Part shown: positions 23,340 to 36,119 of the stretch, one piece after another
Position numbering within the stretch: position 1 is the first letter of the stretch
Layout of the letters: each line of letters begins with the position of its first letter
Translations under genes and position numbers: made by a program
From: Brasenia schreberi
Lineage: Eukaryota; Streptophyta; Magnoliopsida; Nymphaeales; Cabombaceae
Assembly (NCBI GenBank): GCA_036023115.1
Contig: JAYKKT010000036.1
Coordinates: forward strand, 4,427,501 to 4,491,500
Direction of reading: 5' to 3'
DNA: 64,000 nucleotides
The notes under the pieces: model-generated
What the model was told of the DNA's origin: nothing
Databases searched by the model: none
The model's input: only the letters and a program-made list of their open reading frames with translations

Positions 23340-26300
23340 TCCAAGTCAATTGCAATCCAAAACATGACTACCGCTCTAGGGTAATGATAGTAGACGTATT
23401 TTGCCATTGGGAATGAGTCACCTTGACTGGCTCCCCAAACTAATATGAGATCTCTCATTGAATATCATTATGCAAGGACATCATTCATAATTATCCTTAT
23501 GAATTGCTTAAGATAAGAAGTAAGTTCTAACTTACTATGTAATGCATCTATAATCGCGACCTTCCTTAGCTCCTTATAGTGAGAGAGAGGAATATAATTT
23601 TCAATAAGGCAAACTAGCGGTTCTTTATCAAACTATGGATCAAACCAAAAATTTACATTAGTGACCGTCACATATGTTCTTGATTTTGAGTTGACTAGCA
23701 AAATCAAAGGATCTCGGTGTTTCACTACCACTTTCCAACTATTTTTAGCCAACATCGCTTGATCAACTTCTCCCATGCACTGTATATCAAAGCCACCCTC
23801 TTTGTATGACTTATTACCTGCTACCATCTCAATAAATGAAGGGATCGTTTATGCTCACTTCCAACCCAAAGAAACATCTTCATTGTAGACTCTAATCACC
23901 TTATACATCTGCGTGATGACTTAAAAGGATAACATGTCATACAGGAGGATCACCCCAGAACAACTTTGATCATTATAATACACCCTGCTAAAGAGAGAAG
24001 AGAAGATGCCCACACCTCTAATTGATTTTGCATCGTGGCAATAATAGGTTGGTATAAGGATGAAGTTAGCTTATCAATGAATAAGGGAAGAATGAGGTAT
24101 TTCATTGGGAGCTTAAGCACTCTCTACCCACTTGATCACTCTTCGAAGTCTTTGAGGATATGGAAGAAATTATCAATCGACTTCCTTCCATCGAGGAGAA
24201 AAAAGAGAGCACCATATGCAAATAAGGTATAGCTCAAATGAAATTCCTTTATGTTTATAGGAATGATCTCCTTCTTCTGTGTGACTACAATTAATCTCTC
24301 GGTTAGCCTTTTCATCACGATCAGAAAAAGATAAGAAGAAATAAGATCACCCTGCTTTATGTCTCGGTAGGCAGAGAATAATTCTCCATCCTTACCATTA
24401 ATGAGCAATGCATAGGTTGCTATAATAACGTAAGCCATGATAATGTTTACCCATTTCTCTATGAATCTAGAAAATGATAACGAGTCTTCCATAAAAAATG
24501 GCAGTCAATCCGATCATAAGCCTTCATTACATTTGTCTTGAACATAGTAGAGGACTTCTCATCGAGTCAACCATTTCATGTGCAATTAGAATAGTTTCTT
24601 AGATACTGTGATCCTTAAGAAAAGCTCTCTAATTAGTAGAAATAATTTTGGATAAGATGGGAAGAATTCTAAAACCTATAATCTTTGCAATAATTTTATA
24701 TAAAAGATTGCAAAGACTAATTGGCCGAAACTTAGTGATCTTGTTTGCACCCCATGTTTAGGAAGAAGTACTATCTTAGTCGTATTGGCTTCCTTGATAA
24801 GATGACCTGAGTTGAAAATATTTTTGAAAGCCTTGCATACATCTTACCCTATAATGTGCCAGTAACCTTAATAAGCACTGTGAGAGCCCATCTAGTCTTG
24901 GAGCACTATCTGGCCTAATATCAAATATTGCTTTCCGAATCTCCTCATCTGTCACTCGTTCGAGAAGGATTTTGTTATCTAGATTGGTGACTGTAAGCTC
25001 TAGTGCTCCTCTGCAAAAAGTTCTGTTAAATGATTCTCTTATGAAGAGGTTTTGATAGTAATTAGTAGCTTCATTCTGGATGCTAGCAAGCATGACACAT
25101 TCTGTACCATCTTTGCTGATAAGAAGTATTTTTAGCCTGATGTTCTTTTTGAATGTGGAATGATAATAAGAAGTATTACAATCACCTTCTAGATTCCATC
25201 GACTATAGTTTTTTGTTGTTGTCAGAAGCATTCTCTCCACTCTTGTGATCCACCTCGAAGGATAATATCTTTGTGCATCGCTATCTCATCGCCCAAATCC
25301 ACTCTATGTTGTAATCTATCTAGCTGTTTATAACATTCGATTACATTTCTAGATATCTGTCACTCACTATGTTGGTGTTCCATGCGATTAGCTTTGGCAA
25401 ATCTTAGTTTTTTTATGATTATACATGGGAGTTCCATTCATTGGAGTTAACCAAGCTTGCTCCACAATTTGCTCGTGTGATGGATATGAGTTCACATTTT
25501 GAAAAATTCAAAAGGAGTTTCGGGTGAAGGGACTGCATTGTTAATAGATACATCAGTCCATTGTGGTCCGAAATGGTCTGCGGAAGGACTTTAATCAAAG
25601 AATCTGCAGAAGTTCCTTTGAGTTAAACAGAATTGTACAGGTTGAACTGCCACCTTTTCTCTGACCAGAGATAGTTCTAGCATTCTTGCCTTTTCTTCGG
25701 GATGGCGGTTCTCTTAGGTTTATACTTTGTAAAGATTGGGGCCCTCAAGGATGCAGCTTCAACTTGGTCATTCAAGAGTAGAGAAGGAAAAAAACATGGG
25801 GTGATTAGCAACAATGAAGGCTTGACATGCTTTTGCATCTCCTTCTATGCGTTACTCTTAAGAGTCATGAACAGGGGTAGATACTTCCATAGTCGTGCTT
25901 ACCACATACAGTCTCACTCCCTCTGCTTTGGATTCTTGTGAAGACATGTTGTTAACGATGCTTAGTCTTCGTCCATTTCTTATAAAGTTGATAAAGAATT
26001 GATAGTTGCAGGTATATCTTATTCTTTCATATGCCAAGCTTTCTTAGTTTTCGGTCCAATCCACTCATTAGTGTTACAGGCACGACTACGATGATAATTC
26101 GAGCCACATACTTCACAGAAGATGACCTTCTTCAATTGAGATTATGATAATCCTTTGTAGAGGCTGATTCTTTGGCAATTCAATGCAAATGTGGGCGAAG
26201 GGAAGTCTTCCTCGAGATGATGGTGTTATATTGTCCATTGATAAGAAGGATCCTCCTAAAAAACTGGCAAAGTTTTGAAAAAAGGACTCAAGCCATGACG

Positions 26301-26345
26301 CAGGGCTTAAATCCAACAACCGAACCTAAATTGGAACAGTGGAGG
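23340..26345 (-). mobile_element. L1-type LINE remnant
   Basis: Pieces in order on the minus strand: an ORF1 DUF4283-like segment at 26319-26113 (ASWLESFFQNFASFLGGSFL, then HICIELPKNQPL); degraded sequence; ORF2 pre-RT region at 25240-24776 (SRWNLEGDCNTSYYHSTFKK, KAIFDIRPDSAPRLDG); RT core at 24492-24136 (YRDIKQGDLISSYLFLIV, the RQGDPLSP-type motif, then FAYGALF where the family has FADD); and the downstream C-terminal region at 23827-23633 (EGGFDIQCMGEVDQAMLAKN). The catalytic DD is lost in the FAYG motif, and multiple frameshifts and stops are present. Confidence 0.78.
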
Positions 26346-26678
26346 TGATTTCGAGTCACCATTCATTGCCAGGATACCATCTGTTAACTAAACAAGTCGA
26401 CCGGAACATGACTCGAACTTTTCATATCAATTTAGGTCGACAGAAACACATTTAGAATTGTGTTTGTGTTGGGTTTTTATATCATGCCTGAAATTGCTAG
26501 GGATGGCAATGGGATCGGTTGGGATGAGCAGAGTTAAGCAGATAGTCCTAAACCTAAAAATGCCCCACACCTATCGTGTTATCCAATCTCAACAACATTT
26601 GTGATGTCATTCACAGTCTAAATTTTATAGTTTAAAATTACATGTGGTTTAGAATTTAAAAATTCAATCTCTCAATCT

Positions 26679-26740
<62 letters not shown>

Positions 26741-27470
26741 AAAGTTGGTAAATGCATGCATTTCGTTCGTGCTTAAACATCCTCAAATATTTCAAATGGT
26801 AGATCAATGGTTAAAATTCAAAATTTTAAAGTAAAAATGTACATTGGTACTTTTTTGTAGATGCATTACGTGCACATGTTATAATTTTATTTTTTATTTT
26901 GAAATCTCAATTGTTCATCTTAAATATCATACGGTTAACCATCTTTAAAGAGATTTAAGGATGAGTGTATTCATATACTATGGTCTCTCTTTATATATAT
27001 GGTCGAGTATGAACATGGATATGAATCGGGCACTTGAAAAAAGGAAGTGACACCATCTTTCTCCCAGCCACTTTGTGTTGTGCTTGTGATATGTTTATGA
27101 TCGTGTCCATGATTTTGTGTTCGGGTTCAAATTCCAGAGAGAGAGAGAGAGGGAAACTTCGTTGTCGTTGCGAAATCTGAGAAGGGTGGAGGTGGTTTGT
27201 TAAATCATAATCATTAAAGATAATAGTCAAATCGTCGACAGTGTTATTCAACATTTTTTTGCTTGACTAATTGTTTATTCGGATATCGGTCAGATTACGT
27301 CCAATCCGTTCACATCCCAATGGCTTGAAACCCATACCCAGCCACTTTGATGCGACCCACTTGCTCTGACCCGATGTAAACCAAAATAAGCTCGCACCTA
27401 TTTTCAGATTTGGATCACGTTCTGGGCCCCGCTTCTGAGTCTAGCACTGGTACGACCCTCTTTGTCGCTG
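26346..27470. other. Intergenic, SSRs, no gene
   Basis: A (CA)n(TA)n(GA)n compound microsatellite lies at about 26679-26736. TAGGGATGGCAATGGGATCG near 26498 resembles a hAT-type terminal sequence. Nothing coding recognised. Confidence 0.5.
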
Positions 27471-27471
27471 A

Positions 27472-27474
<3 letters not shown>

Positions 27475-27549
<75 letters not shown>

Positions 27550-27563
27550 CGCGGGGGGGGGGG
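27475..27563. repeat. (AT)n(AG)n compound microsatellite followed by a G-rich tract
   Basis: AT repeat 27475-27512, AG repeat 27513-27544, then a G-run with single interruptions to 27563. Confidence 0.95.
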
Positions 27564-27776
27564 CACATGAATGCTGTTCGATATGTTTGACTACTCACTT
27601 GGTTATTTGGTTCTGTTATCTGAAACTATTATCCAATTAACAATCGGGTCAGATCTATTTTTCAAAATTTTACATATGAACCAAATCCAAATCCCAGTGT
27701 TTGGTTGACACAAAATGATTCGATACAAACGTGACACATGCAAGAGACGAAGTAGTCTCTCTCTCTTTTTAGATAG

Positions 27777-28200
27777 TGTTTGGGTGGATTTCGACATGAA
27801 TGTAAAGTGGCACAACATGAAAATGACGTGCACAATATGAAGCTCTCGCCTCTTTTTTTCTCTTAGCGGACTTAGAACACGAAAATGAAATGAGGGATAG
27901 GAATGTAACACAAGCACAACACGAAGTTTCCATCTCTCTCTTTCTGTCTCTCCCTCTCTCTGGATTTTGAATACGAACATGAAACGAGGGACATAAACAT
28001 AACACAAGCATGACACAAAGTTTCCATCTCTCCATATTTCTCTCTTTATCTCGGTGGATTTTGAACACTCATATATATAACATAAGCATGACAGGAACGT
28101 TAATATAATACAAGCAGGACACAAAGTTTCCATCGGTCTCCTTCTGTGGGTTTTGGACACGAACATGCAAATAAGGGACGAACATAACGCCCTCATCGTT
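27777..28200. repeat. Minisatellite, about 93-bp unit, 4-5 diverged copies
   Basis: Units start at about 27777, 27864, 27959, 28051 and 28147. They share a core of GGATTTTGAACACGAACATG, ACATAACACAAGCATGACAC and AAAGTTTCCATCTCTC. The last unit is partial. A 214-residue minus-strand open frame through the array (28247-27603) is itself repetitive and is judged non-coding. Sequence with a similar vocabulary (CGTGTTCG, GTGACTTATCATG) appears at 55770-56500. Confidence 0.75.
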
Positions 28201-28249
28201 AATATAATACGAGGGTCTTGTGTACACGAAGACATCGATAATGACAACC

Positions 28250-29180
28250 CATCTTTTATAATGACTAAAACAGCCTTACCTTTTACTGAAAAGGGTCATG
28301 GCGTCTCTTGTTTTTGTCTTCATCAATCAGTTGAGTTTTGGAACTTTTTTAAGAAAAAGAAAAGAAAAGAAAAGAAAATGGGGTTTTCCTAAGATCGTCC
28401 AACCTTTTTAACCATTTCCAAATCCGCCCTCTTCTTTCGGTTGTTCTCATAAAGGGATTGCATCTTCAAATATTTCACATTTACTTGCATGTTTGGTTTG
28501 GTCTGTTAGTAAAACGATCTTAATTATATCTCAAATTATATAAACTAAAGTAGGAGTGCAATGTTACTGTTGTACCTACAGCTGTTACCATTATTATGTC
28601 ATGTCTTGAGGTTCGTTGGCATTGCGTGCCTAAACTGGCATCCCTTTTTTAAACCTTCGGTCACGTACTCATCGATTTTTCAGCATTAACAGTTATCAAA
28701 TGATTCTCATCGATTTTTCAGCATTAAAGTTACCAAATGATTCTTACATTATGTTTGAAATATGAAAAAGAATGATATGAATGACTACCAACATCTAGCA
28801 CAAGCTACAATTTGATGAAAATTTCAAATTATCATAATTTTCAAAAGCTTTCCACAAAAAATAAGATCAATATATGAATTCCACTTTATAAACTTTTAAA
28901 ATGTGCAAGTTTTTAGCAATTGTTTTGTGAATTATACTAAATCATTAACGAGAATCAAAGTAACTACATCGAGCACAATAGCAACTAACAATCTATGTGG
29001 CTGATCTCACTTAGTTGAAGAGAAGGCTTAGATTCATTTCTCTAGCCAAGCTTTACTCCGGTAACTTAAAAGGACATTAAAAAGAAAATGAGTGAATAAG
29101 TGCTTAATATCAAAACTAGTGGATGTGTACAACGAGCATAGATGCATCTTTGGCCTCATAAATGGTCGATGCCAAGTAAA
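28250..29180. other. AT-rich intergenic, no gene
   Basis: An A/G-rich run (AAGAAAAGAAAAG) at 28350-28378 and a short near-duplicate (TCATCGATTTTTCAGCATTA at 28669 and 28708). No gene seen. Confidence 0.5.
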
Positions 29181-29187
29181 TTCGAGA

Positions 29188-29484
29188 CCCATGGTTCCAA
29201 ACCAAATGGTGCTAGTTTTCTTAGAATTAGTTTAACCAAACCGGGATCAATCTGATTTTGATTCTGATTTGAGTCCTAAATTGCCCAGTACTTGTAAAAA
29301 TCATTAAAATTTTGAAGTTAAACAATTTTTTTTTTAAATATGGAACCATCCGGTCCCAATGCAGTTCAGGTTTCATAAAAGGTGGACCTAGAACTGAACC
29401 CCATGATTCCACTTCTGGATCAGGTTTGACTGGTTCTGGTTTTTGACCCGGTTTGGATCTGGTTGAATCTGACTGCCATGTCTA
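29188..29484. mobile_element. hAT-like non-autonomous fragment (GGTTC-rich)
   Basis: The right end is the complement of TAGACATGGCAGTCAGATTC, matching the terminal sequence of the elements at 17491, 43586 and 54957. The interior is rich in GGTTC and CCGGTT words. The left terminus could not be found, so it may be truncated. Confidence 0.5.
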
Positions 29485-29765
29485 ATTGGCTTTCTGTTTG
29501 TGTACGAACTTTGTTAGAGGATTGTGTAATGAAAGGACGATTTGGGAACATTAGCAAAAGATAAGGGACGGGATCAGAAAAATAAAAGAAGAGAAACCCA
29601 ATAAGGTTTTGGCAGACGGAGGCAAATTTTCAAAGAGAAATGACAAATGGCAGAGAGGGTTCACTCAGTAGGTTGACCGGGTTTTGTGGGGATCTGATTG
29701 TCCTGGAATTCATGGTTTCAAGGGTTGAAGTTTCCCACGCCAACCCCTTCACGGGAAAGCAAACT

Positions 29766-29788
29766 CCCCCCCCCCCCCCCCCCCCCCC
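29766..29788. repeat. Poly(C) tract, 23 bases
   Basis: A homopolymer C run, rare in length for plant DNA; the exact length is likely uncertain in the assembly. Confidence 0.9.
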
Positions 29789-30462
29789 ATGTGGAACTAA
29801 AAACCACCGGCAGTAAAAGGCTGGGAAAATGCCAAACACCTGCATGGTAAAAGCCAAACTACAAATCCCAAAATTTCTTGCATTTCCGAGAATTACGGAC
29901 TATGGAATTCCAAGTCACACACAAAAAAACTTATATATATATATATATATATATCAAAGAGAGAGAGAGAAATAGAGATTTGGATTTGAAAATGAGATCT
30001 CCTCGGGAGCATATGCTTAGGAATGTATCACCCTAAATTTGTGACGGCTTGTAAACTTGGAGCTCACAAGAACTGCGTGTCACGTGTCATGCTTTGTTGT
30101 TGTGTGACAGGTGACTCCACAGGGCACGAGTGGACCTATTAACTATCCAGTTTAGACATGATCAAGTAAAATAACACCAATACATGGAACTGGATATATA
30201 GGGATCCGAACAACCTGGGCATGTGTTTTCATACGTTGACAGGACACTTCATTTGGAGGGATGTCAACAGGGCGGATACCAGTTTGGGTTCTCTTACGCT
30301 TAATGGATTTATATACATATAGTTAGCTTTTAGATCATGCTGATAATTAATATTGTTAACTTATGACGAACTTTGAGAATATAAATATAATAATAATATT
30401 TTTTTAAATTTTAAGTTACAATTTTACTATAAAAAAAAGTAATGAATGAACATGATTCGATT

Positions 30463-30508
<46 letters not shown>

Positions 30509-30790
30509 AGAGAAAGTTCATAATGCCTCATAGCACAATCTTTAATAGAAAAAGTTAACAGTACTTTTTTTAGTTCAAATCTTATTTGTTTATCTCAAAG
30601 ATCAAATGATCAACGGTGTTTATGTAAGATTATGCATCAAAAAATATCATGTATTTAGAACTACCTCCCTCTCTAACCGTGTTATGATTGAGTCGAGTCG
30701 GGTCTACTGAATATTGTCATTCATATTCATTAGTTGTAAATGCTTATATAATATTTAATACTACTTTCATCATTATAAAACTCAAATCAA
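29789..30790. other. Intergenic with TA repeats, no gene
   Basis: TA microsatellites at about 29932-29954 and 30467-30505, each followed by a short GA tract. No coding sequence recognised. Confidence 0.5.
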
Positions 30791-30794
30791 ACAT

Positions 30795-32402
30795 ACAACA
30801 ATAACTAAGCCTTTTCTCATACTAGATGAGTTGGCTACATGGATTCTTTGTTTCTACATAGCCCTATCATGTGACATGGTAATAATTAACTCAATATAAA
30901 CTAGATAATTCTTTATTATTTATTTCCAACACTTTAGTGGTCGTTATCTTACTTTTTTACATTTTTACAATCTACTTTTTTATATTTTCTTACGAGAACG
31001 TCTTTTAGTTGTCTTTCTATGTGTTCAAATCGTCCTAACATCTTCTTTTCTGCTATAGATATATTTTGTACATGATTATTAACTATCCAATACTCAGAAA
31101 TATAAAAATAGCATATCTAATTGTTGTTCTGTAATATTTACTTTTCAACTTTAATGATATTTTTTTATCACATAGAATACCTAATGCCCTCTATTTTAAC
31201 TAACAGACATTAATTCTGTGTGTAACATCTCCATCAATTTCTCCGACTCTGAAAAATTGATCATACGTATTTAAAACTTTTCTTGTGAGGGATGTAATGT
31301 GTGTCAATCTTAATTTCTATATCCTCTGAAATACCCAAATGATCAAATTTATATTTCATATATTTTATTTTTTTTCTACTAAATCGGAAGCGTTTACTGT
31401 TTGTCTCTATAGTTCTAATTTTCTATTAACTTTTTTTATAGACTCATCTACTAACACAATGTCATCTACAAAGAACATACACAAGGTATTTCATCTTAAT
31501 ATGTTTTATTAACTCATCTACTAACGATCTTTTTCGCTTCTTTATTTGTTTTCTTATAAGCCTCACAAGTTTCACTCGTCTTCTTAGTATAATGCAATTT
31601 ATAACATGCCTTTTTTGCCTTAATTTTATCTTATACCACTTCATTTTACTCCACCACCAAACTTTTTTTTGTACCGGTATGCATCTCTTAGATTCCCCTA
31701 ACAATTTTTTTGTTACTTCCCAATATGTATAATCATATTTTTCCTCGTAAGGTGTCTCTACATAATTTGAAATATCTCCTTAAACAACTTTCTATTTAAA
31801 TATATATTCTTTGTCATATTTGAGGATCTACTATTTAGTTTGAATAGTTGTATGCACTATATTCTTCTTCGTCCACTTTTTACCTACAAATTCATTACTA
31901 AAAGTCAATGTTGAGTATAAATTTTCTCTTAGAATTATCTTAAAATATTTACAACATGATCTATATTTTTTCCTACAAACAAAATAATCAATTTGTGTTT
32001 ACGACAAACCACTCTTATAAGTAATTAAATGTTAATCTTGCTTTTTGAAAATTATATTGGATATAAAGAGATCATATGCCATAACAAAATTTAAAACCCC
32101 TACCTTTATTATTTAAATCTCCAAAACCATAATTTACATGAATACCTCTGTATCATAATTTACAATAATACCAACTCCATTTAAAGTTTTTTCCTTTATT
32201 GGGTATAATAATTTAAAACCTATATTTTCAAATTTTTTAATTTTTTCTCCAATCCATTTAGTGTCTTGTAAAAATAGAATGTGAATATTTTTTAAAATCA
32301 TAATATCTACCGCCTCTATTAGTTTGCTGATTAATATTTCAATATTCGAAGTACCAATACAAATCTTATTATTTAGGACTAACTTTCTTATTCCTTGCAT
32401 GG
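30795..32402 (-). mobile_element. RTE LINE, both ends present, middle deleted
   Basis: The tail (ACAACAATAACTAAGCC) is at the left and the 5' end at about 32402 (MQGIRKLVLNNKICIGTSNI on the minus strand, matching the start of the copy at 18555). The endonuclease (32400-32140; DTKWIGEK) and linker (31704-31500) are readable. At about 31500 the linker jumps to a tail of RT-region sequence (DELIKHIK), so much of the reverse transcriptase is deleted. Many stops and T-rich drift show this is one of the older copies. Confidence 0.82.
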
Positions 32403-32867
32403 GTTCATGATGAAAATACAGAGACCCCTTTTGTAATTTGTTTATTACATTTGAGCGACAATACAGTGGAACTAACTTATTTACTCATATCTATAAATGA
32501 TATGACTCCACTATGTAATTGATTCACTAAAGCTAAACGAAAATATAAAGGCTCTTACTTACTTTTCACTGTAGTATATCGTTAAGAGGAGACACTTTAA
32601 CACCATGCTTACAATTTGTAGAATTCATGATCAATAAAGCGGACAAAATTTTATCCCTCTTCCTTTATCTAAGCTGACCGATCGTGCAAAGGTGATAGCC
32701 CGAACCAAACATGAACGAACAAAAAATTTCGCATAGCAACGCGCCGTAAACAAATTTCAAACTCGGGTGACTATCGAATCGCGCTCAGTACTCGCACGAG
32801 TCCCGGTGACACTCTTGTGACCGCATTCACTGCCTTCTACCGATTATCTGTAAGAGGAATCAAACGG

Positions 32868-32875
32868 TTTATAAA
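32868..32875 (+). promoter_or_regulatory. Candidate TATA box of the USP-like gene
   Basis: TTTATAAA about 220 bases upstream of the start codon at 33096. It would place the transcript start near 32900 and give a CT-rich 5' UTR. Inferred from position and sequence only. Confidence 0.4.
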
Positions 32876-33095
32876 CTCTGATAAAGAATTGGCGGGCCAG
32901 AAGAGTCATCTCAGACTGACTGGTCATACACAGCACAGTCTGTCTCGTGACCCAGTCTCTCTTTCAGAGGATATCTGCCTCTCTCCTTCATCAGATATCT
33001 CCTCTTCATTTCACTGCTCTCCGCTCTCTCCTTCTCTCTCACACACACAAAACACAGAACCGTCCATTTGACATCAGTTCTAAGTGTTCAGGGAG

Positions 33096-34419
33096 ATGCC
33101 ATCTGAATCCTCAATGGGTTCTTTCCTGAGGCAGTTGAGCAGCAGGGAGCCTTGGAACTCTTCGAAAAGATGGAGCAGAAAGCACCCTCCGGAGAAAAAC
33201 CTGAGCCAGATTGATGGGCTCAATCTGCACGACAATGGTGTGGTTTTAAGGAAGAGGGTCATGGTAGTGGTCGACTCGACGACTCGAGCCAAGCACGCCA
33301 TGATGTGGGCTCTCACTCATGTGACCAACAAGGGTGATCTCCTCACCCTGCTGCAGATAATACCGCCATGCAGTGGCGGTGGTTCGCTTGGCGCCAGCGG
33401 AGATAGAACCTCGCATCTCGCCAACACTCTTGGTTCTCTTTGCAAAGTTTACAGGCCGGAGGTATCAAAACCTGTTCTTCACAACGTTTTTTTTAGTTTT
33501 ATGGTTATGTTTTGTGTTTTCGGATATTTGAGATATTGGGGATCTGTGTTTGGTGTCAGGTTGAAGTTGAAGCTCTTGTCATCCAAGGGCCAAGATTCTC
33601 GACTCTGATCAGCCAAGTGAAGAAACTTGAAGCCTCTGTTCTTGTTTTGGGACAGAAGAAACCTTCACCTTTCAGCTGGTAGCCTTAATGCATGATCTCT
33701 TGTCTGCATGATTGCATCTCTGTTTCTCCACATCCGGTCTCTTGGTCTTTGTGTATATCAATTACTAAAGAGTCCGATCTTTACCCTGCCTGAATATTCA
33801 ATCACTATTAAAATACATATTTTCCTACTAATCATGTTTGCAAAGACTAATCATACTTTGAAGTTCCAAGATCTCTTCTGTGATTGAAGCATATTTTCTT
33901 TGGAAAGAGTTTCCATTTAGAGGACTCTTCTTTGAAGTTCCAAGATCTCTTTTCTCACTTTTCTGTTCTTGGTTTTTTTATTCATAGTTACAGATCCGAA
34001 TTCTTCAAACACATTTTACTAGTTTTCCCAGTTAACTACTGTTCTTGTAAACTCATAGAGAAAGGACTCCTATCTGCAATGACTGCCATTTGAAACGTAT
34101 TCGTCTCTGCGAATGACAATCTTATATTAAGTCTTCCTTTTTCATCATCGTGGTGTTTGGCAAGTATGTTTTCCTTAGAAAATGAATTAGGGTAAGCTGA
34201 TGTTTGTTTCTCTTAGAAGTTTCTCCTGGATTTCCAAAGATCCGATTTTGAAGGAGTGTTTGTATTTGCAGCCTGTTTATGAGCAGCAGTGAGGAATTTG
34301 TGGAGGAATGCATCAAGCATTGTGATTGTTTAACTCTGGCTGTTAGGAGGCAAAGCAAGAGCGTTGGTGGCTATCTCATCAGCACCAGATGGCAGAAGAA
34401 CTTCTGGCTTCTTGCCTGA
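33096..34419 (+). CDS. Universal-stress-protein-like (adenine nucleotide alpha-hydrolase fold) protein, 3 exons
   Basis: A 210-residue protein from exons 33096-33461, 33560-33678 and 34272-34419. All junctions are GT-AG (GAG|GTATCA, TGTCAG|GTTGAA, AGCTG|GTAGCC, TTGCAG|CCTGTT); the second intron splits a Cys codon after its second base. The start is the first in-frame ATG (33096); nothing upstream in frame looks conserved. Residues about 50-180 form the USP-like fold: RVMVVVDSTTRAKHAMMWAL opens it, then KGDLLTLLQIIPP, LANTLGSLCK, VEVEALVIQGP, KKLEASVLVLGQKKPSP. The C-terminus (CLTLAVRRQSKSVGGYLIST, RWQKNFWLLA) is a signature of a plant-specific subgroup. No classical ATP-binding G-X2-G-X9-G(S/T) loop is evident, so nucleotide binding is doubtful. 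The N-terminal 45 residues are Ser/Arg/Lys-rich and probably disordered. Biochemical role unknown. Confidence 0.92.
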
Positions 34420-34544
34420 CTAATGTGATCATGAAGGAGATGGCTGTCACCGTTGTAAAACATCTTTCTGACTGTAATAACAAAAACTGCACATAGCATC
34501 ATCTGTATGTGAAGCTTGGCCTTATTGGGAAGTTTCATCCTCAA

Positions 34545-35180
34545 AGATTAGAAGCTAATGAATCATTTAATCCCACGTATGTTCTATTTGTTTGCCTCCT
34601 TGAGACAGTCATCTTTTTTCCCAGCTTTCTTTCTTCATAGTATAGCTAATTCCAAGCAGCAAATGGGCACTATAATCCATATAAAAATTCTTTTTGGTAA
34701 TTAATTCATATAAGGAGTTTTGAAGAGCTCAATGACTAAACTCTTTAAATGTAAACAAGATTATGCGGCGACACATTTAACTTAGAAGTGAAGATGTGAT
34801 CCACTGTTATTGATATTGTAAAACCAATACCCATGATACGGAAAGAGTTTAGAGTTCTCATGAGATTAGAAGCTAATGAATCATTTAATCCCACACATGT
34901 TCTATTTGTTTGCCGCCTTGAGACTCGTCTTTTTCCCCATCTTTCCTTCTTCATGGTATAGCTAATTCCAAGCAGCAAATGGTCACTAAAATCCACATAA
35001 AAATTCTTTTTGGTAATTAATGCAATTTAAAGAGTTTTGAAGAGCTCGATCAGTAAACTCTTTAAATGTAAGCAAGATTTTGCGGCGACACATTTAACTT
35101 AGAAGTGAAGATGGGATCCACTGTTATTGATATTGTAAAAACGATACCATGATACAGAAAGAGTTTAAAGCTCTCATGAG
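34545..35180. repeat. Tandem duplication, 318-bp unit, two copies
   Basis: 34545-34862 and 34863-35180 align end to end with modest divergence (AGATTAGAAGCTAATGAATC, TTCCAAGCAGCAAATGG, GCGGCGACACATTTAACTTA, GATATTGTAAAA). The first copy starts about 125 bases after the USP-like stop codon, so it may include the 3' UTR. No coding potential is seen in either copy. Confidence 0.9.
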
Positions 35181-35189
35181 ATTTGCTGT

Positions 35190-35975
35190 ATCAATAGGGC
35201 TGCTGTGGCTCCGGTACAATTGACTTTAGAGTTCTGATAGGATTCCCTTCACCTTGAAAGTTATAACTGTGTCTGTATGATCTGGAGCTCCAATATTTGG
35301 CGGTTCTCGACTCAAATCAATTTGGCAGTGTACTCGAATTGAATAGGGTACTAATGCTGTATTTTTTAGCTTTACCCTAGATTTATTTAAAGTGGGGCTC
35401 CAGTCTTGTAACCAAAAGGGTTTGAATTCTTTTGTGGCAGCTGTAGGAGGCAAGAAACAGCTCTCTTCAAACTACGAAGAAATATCGTCTTCTGGTTTGT
35501 GTGATTGCTTCTGCATTTCGTATGCTCTCTTTCTTCTTAGTTCCCTTCATTCCCTTTGCAACGTGCTTTCGTCACTTAATACCATTTCTTTTCTATGTGG
35601 GGTAGTTGAATATAACTTCATAGTGTGGCAAAGTTTCCTGTTGGCTATGGTGGATCAATGCAATTTATTCCATGTGGGTAGATGGAGATAGATGAATAAA
35701 GAAAATCGTTACCAGAAGCAAAAACACTCCTTACAGCTTTGCTTGGTACCAAACAGGGAATAAAGGTCATTAAAGGAGGGCCACCAAGCTCTGTGGTAAA
35801 TTTCTTTCATCTTTCCTGTCTTATATACAACACACCACAATATTGGAAACTACTACTAGCTCATCACTTCAACTGCAATTCAGGCCTTTATACCTATCAA
35901 GTAGCATGTGGTTGGTACAAAAGTGCCTGAGAGCTCTCCTTATCCCTAACTTAAAGGGAAGGTGATTAGAAGTTA
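35190..35975. other. Intergenic, no recognised gene
   Basis: Open frames at 35226-35453 (minus) and 35392-35691 (plus) overlap antisense and show no known domain. Their codon content does not favour either. Confidence 0.45.
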
Positions 35976-35981
35976 ATATTA

Positions 35982-36118
35982 CAGAATTAGAATATCACAG
36001 CGATAGCTCACCTGGCTACAGAACTTGACTCACAAGTTGCTGGTGGTGCGTTCGATAACCAGGGCGGCATGCATACCTGGCTTGGGCTTCCCACCCGGGG
36101 GAAAAGGAAAAAATTAGT
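35982..36118 (+). mobile_element. tRNA-derived SINE candidate
   Basis: An A-box-like GATAGCTCACCTGG (about 36002-36015) and a B-box-like GTGCGTTCGATAACCAGG (about 36046-36063) are spaced as in a tRNA-type RNA polymerase III promoter. They are followed by a non-tRNA body and an A-rich end (GGGGGAAAAGGAAAAAATTA). No cloverleaf folds cleanly, which argues against a real tRNA gene. Confidence 0.5.
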
Positions 36119-36119
36119 T

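Noticed and set aside
27603..28247. A 214-residue minus-strand open frame
   Set aside because: It is a translation of the 93-bp minisatellite and microsatellite, with repeated WKL..CV.VL blocks and no domain.
35226..35453. A 75-residue minus-strand frame behind the USP-like gene
   Set aside because: Overlaps another frame on the opposite strand; no recognised domain or splice structure.
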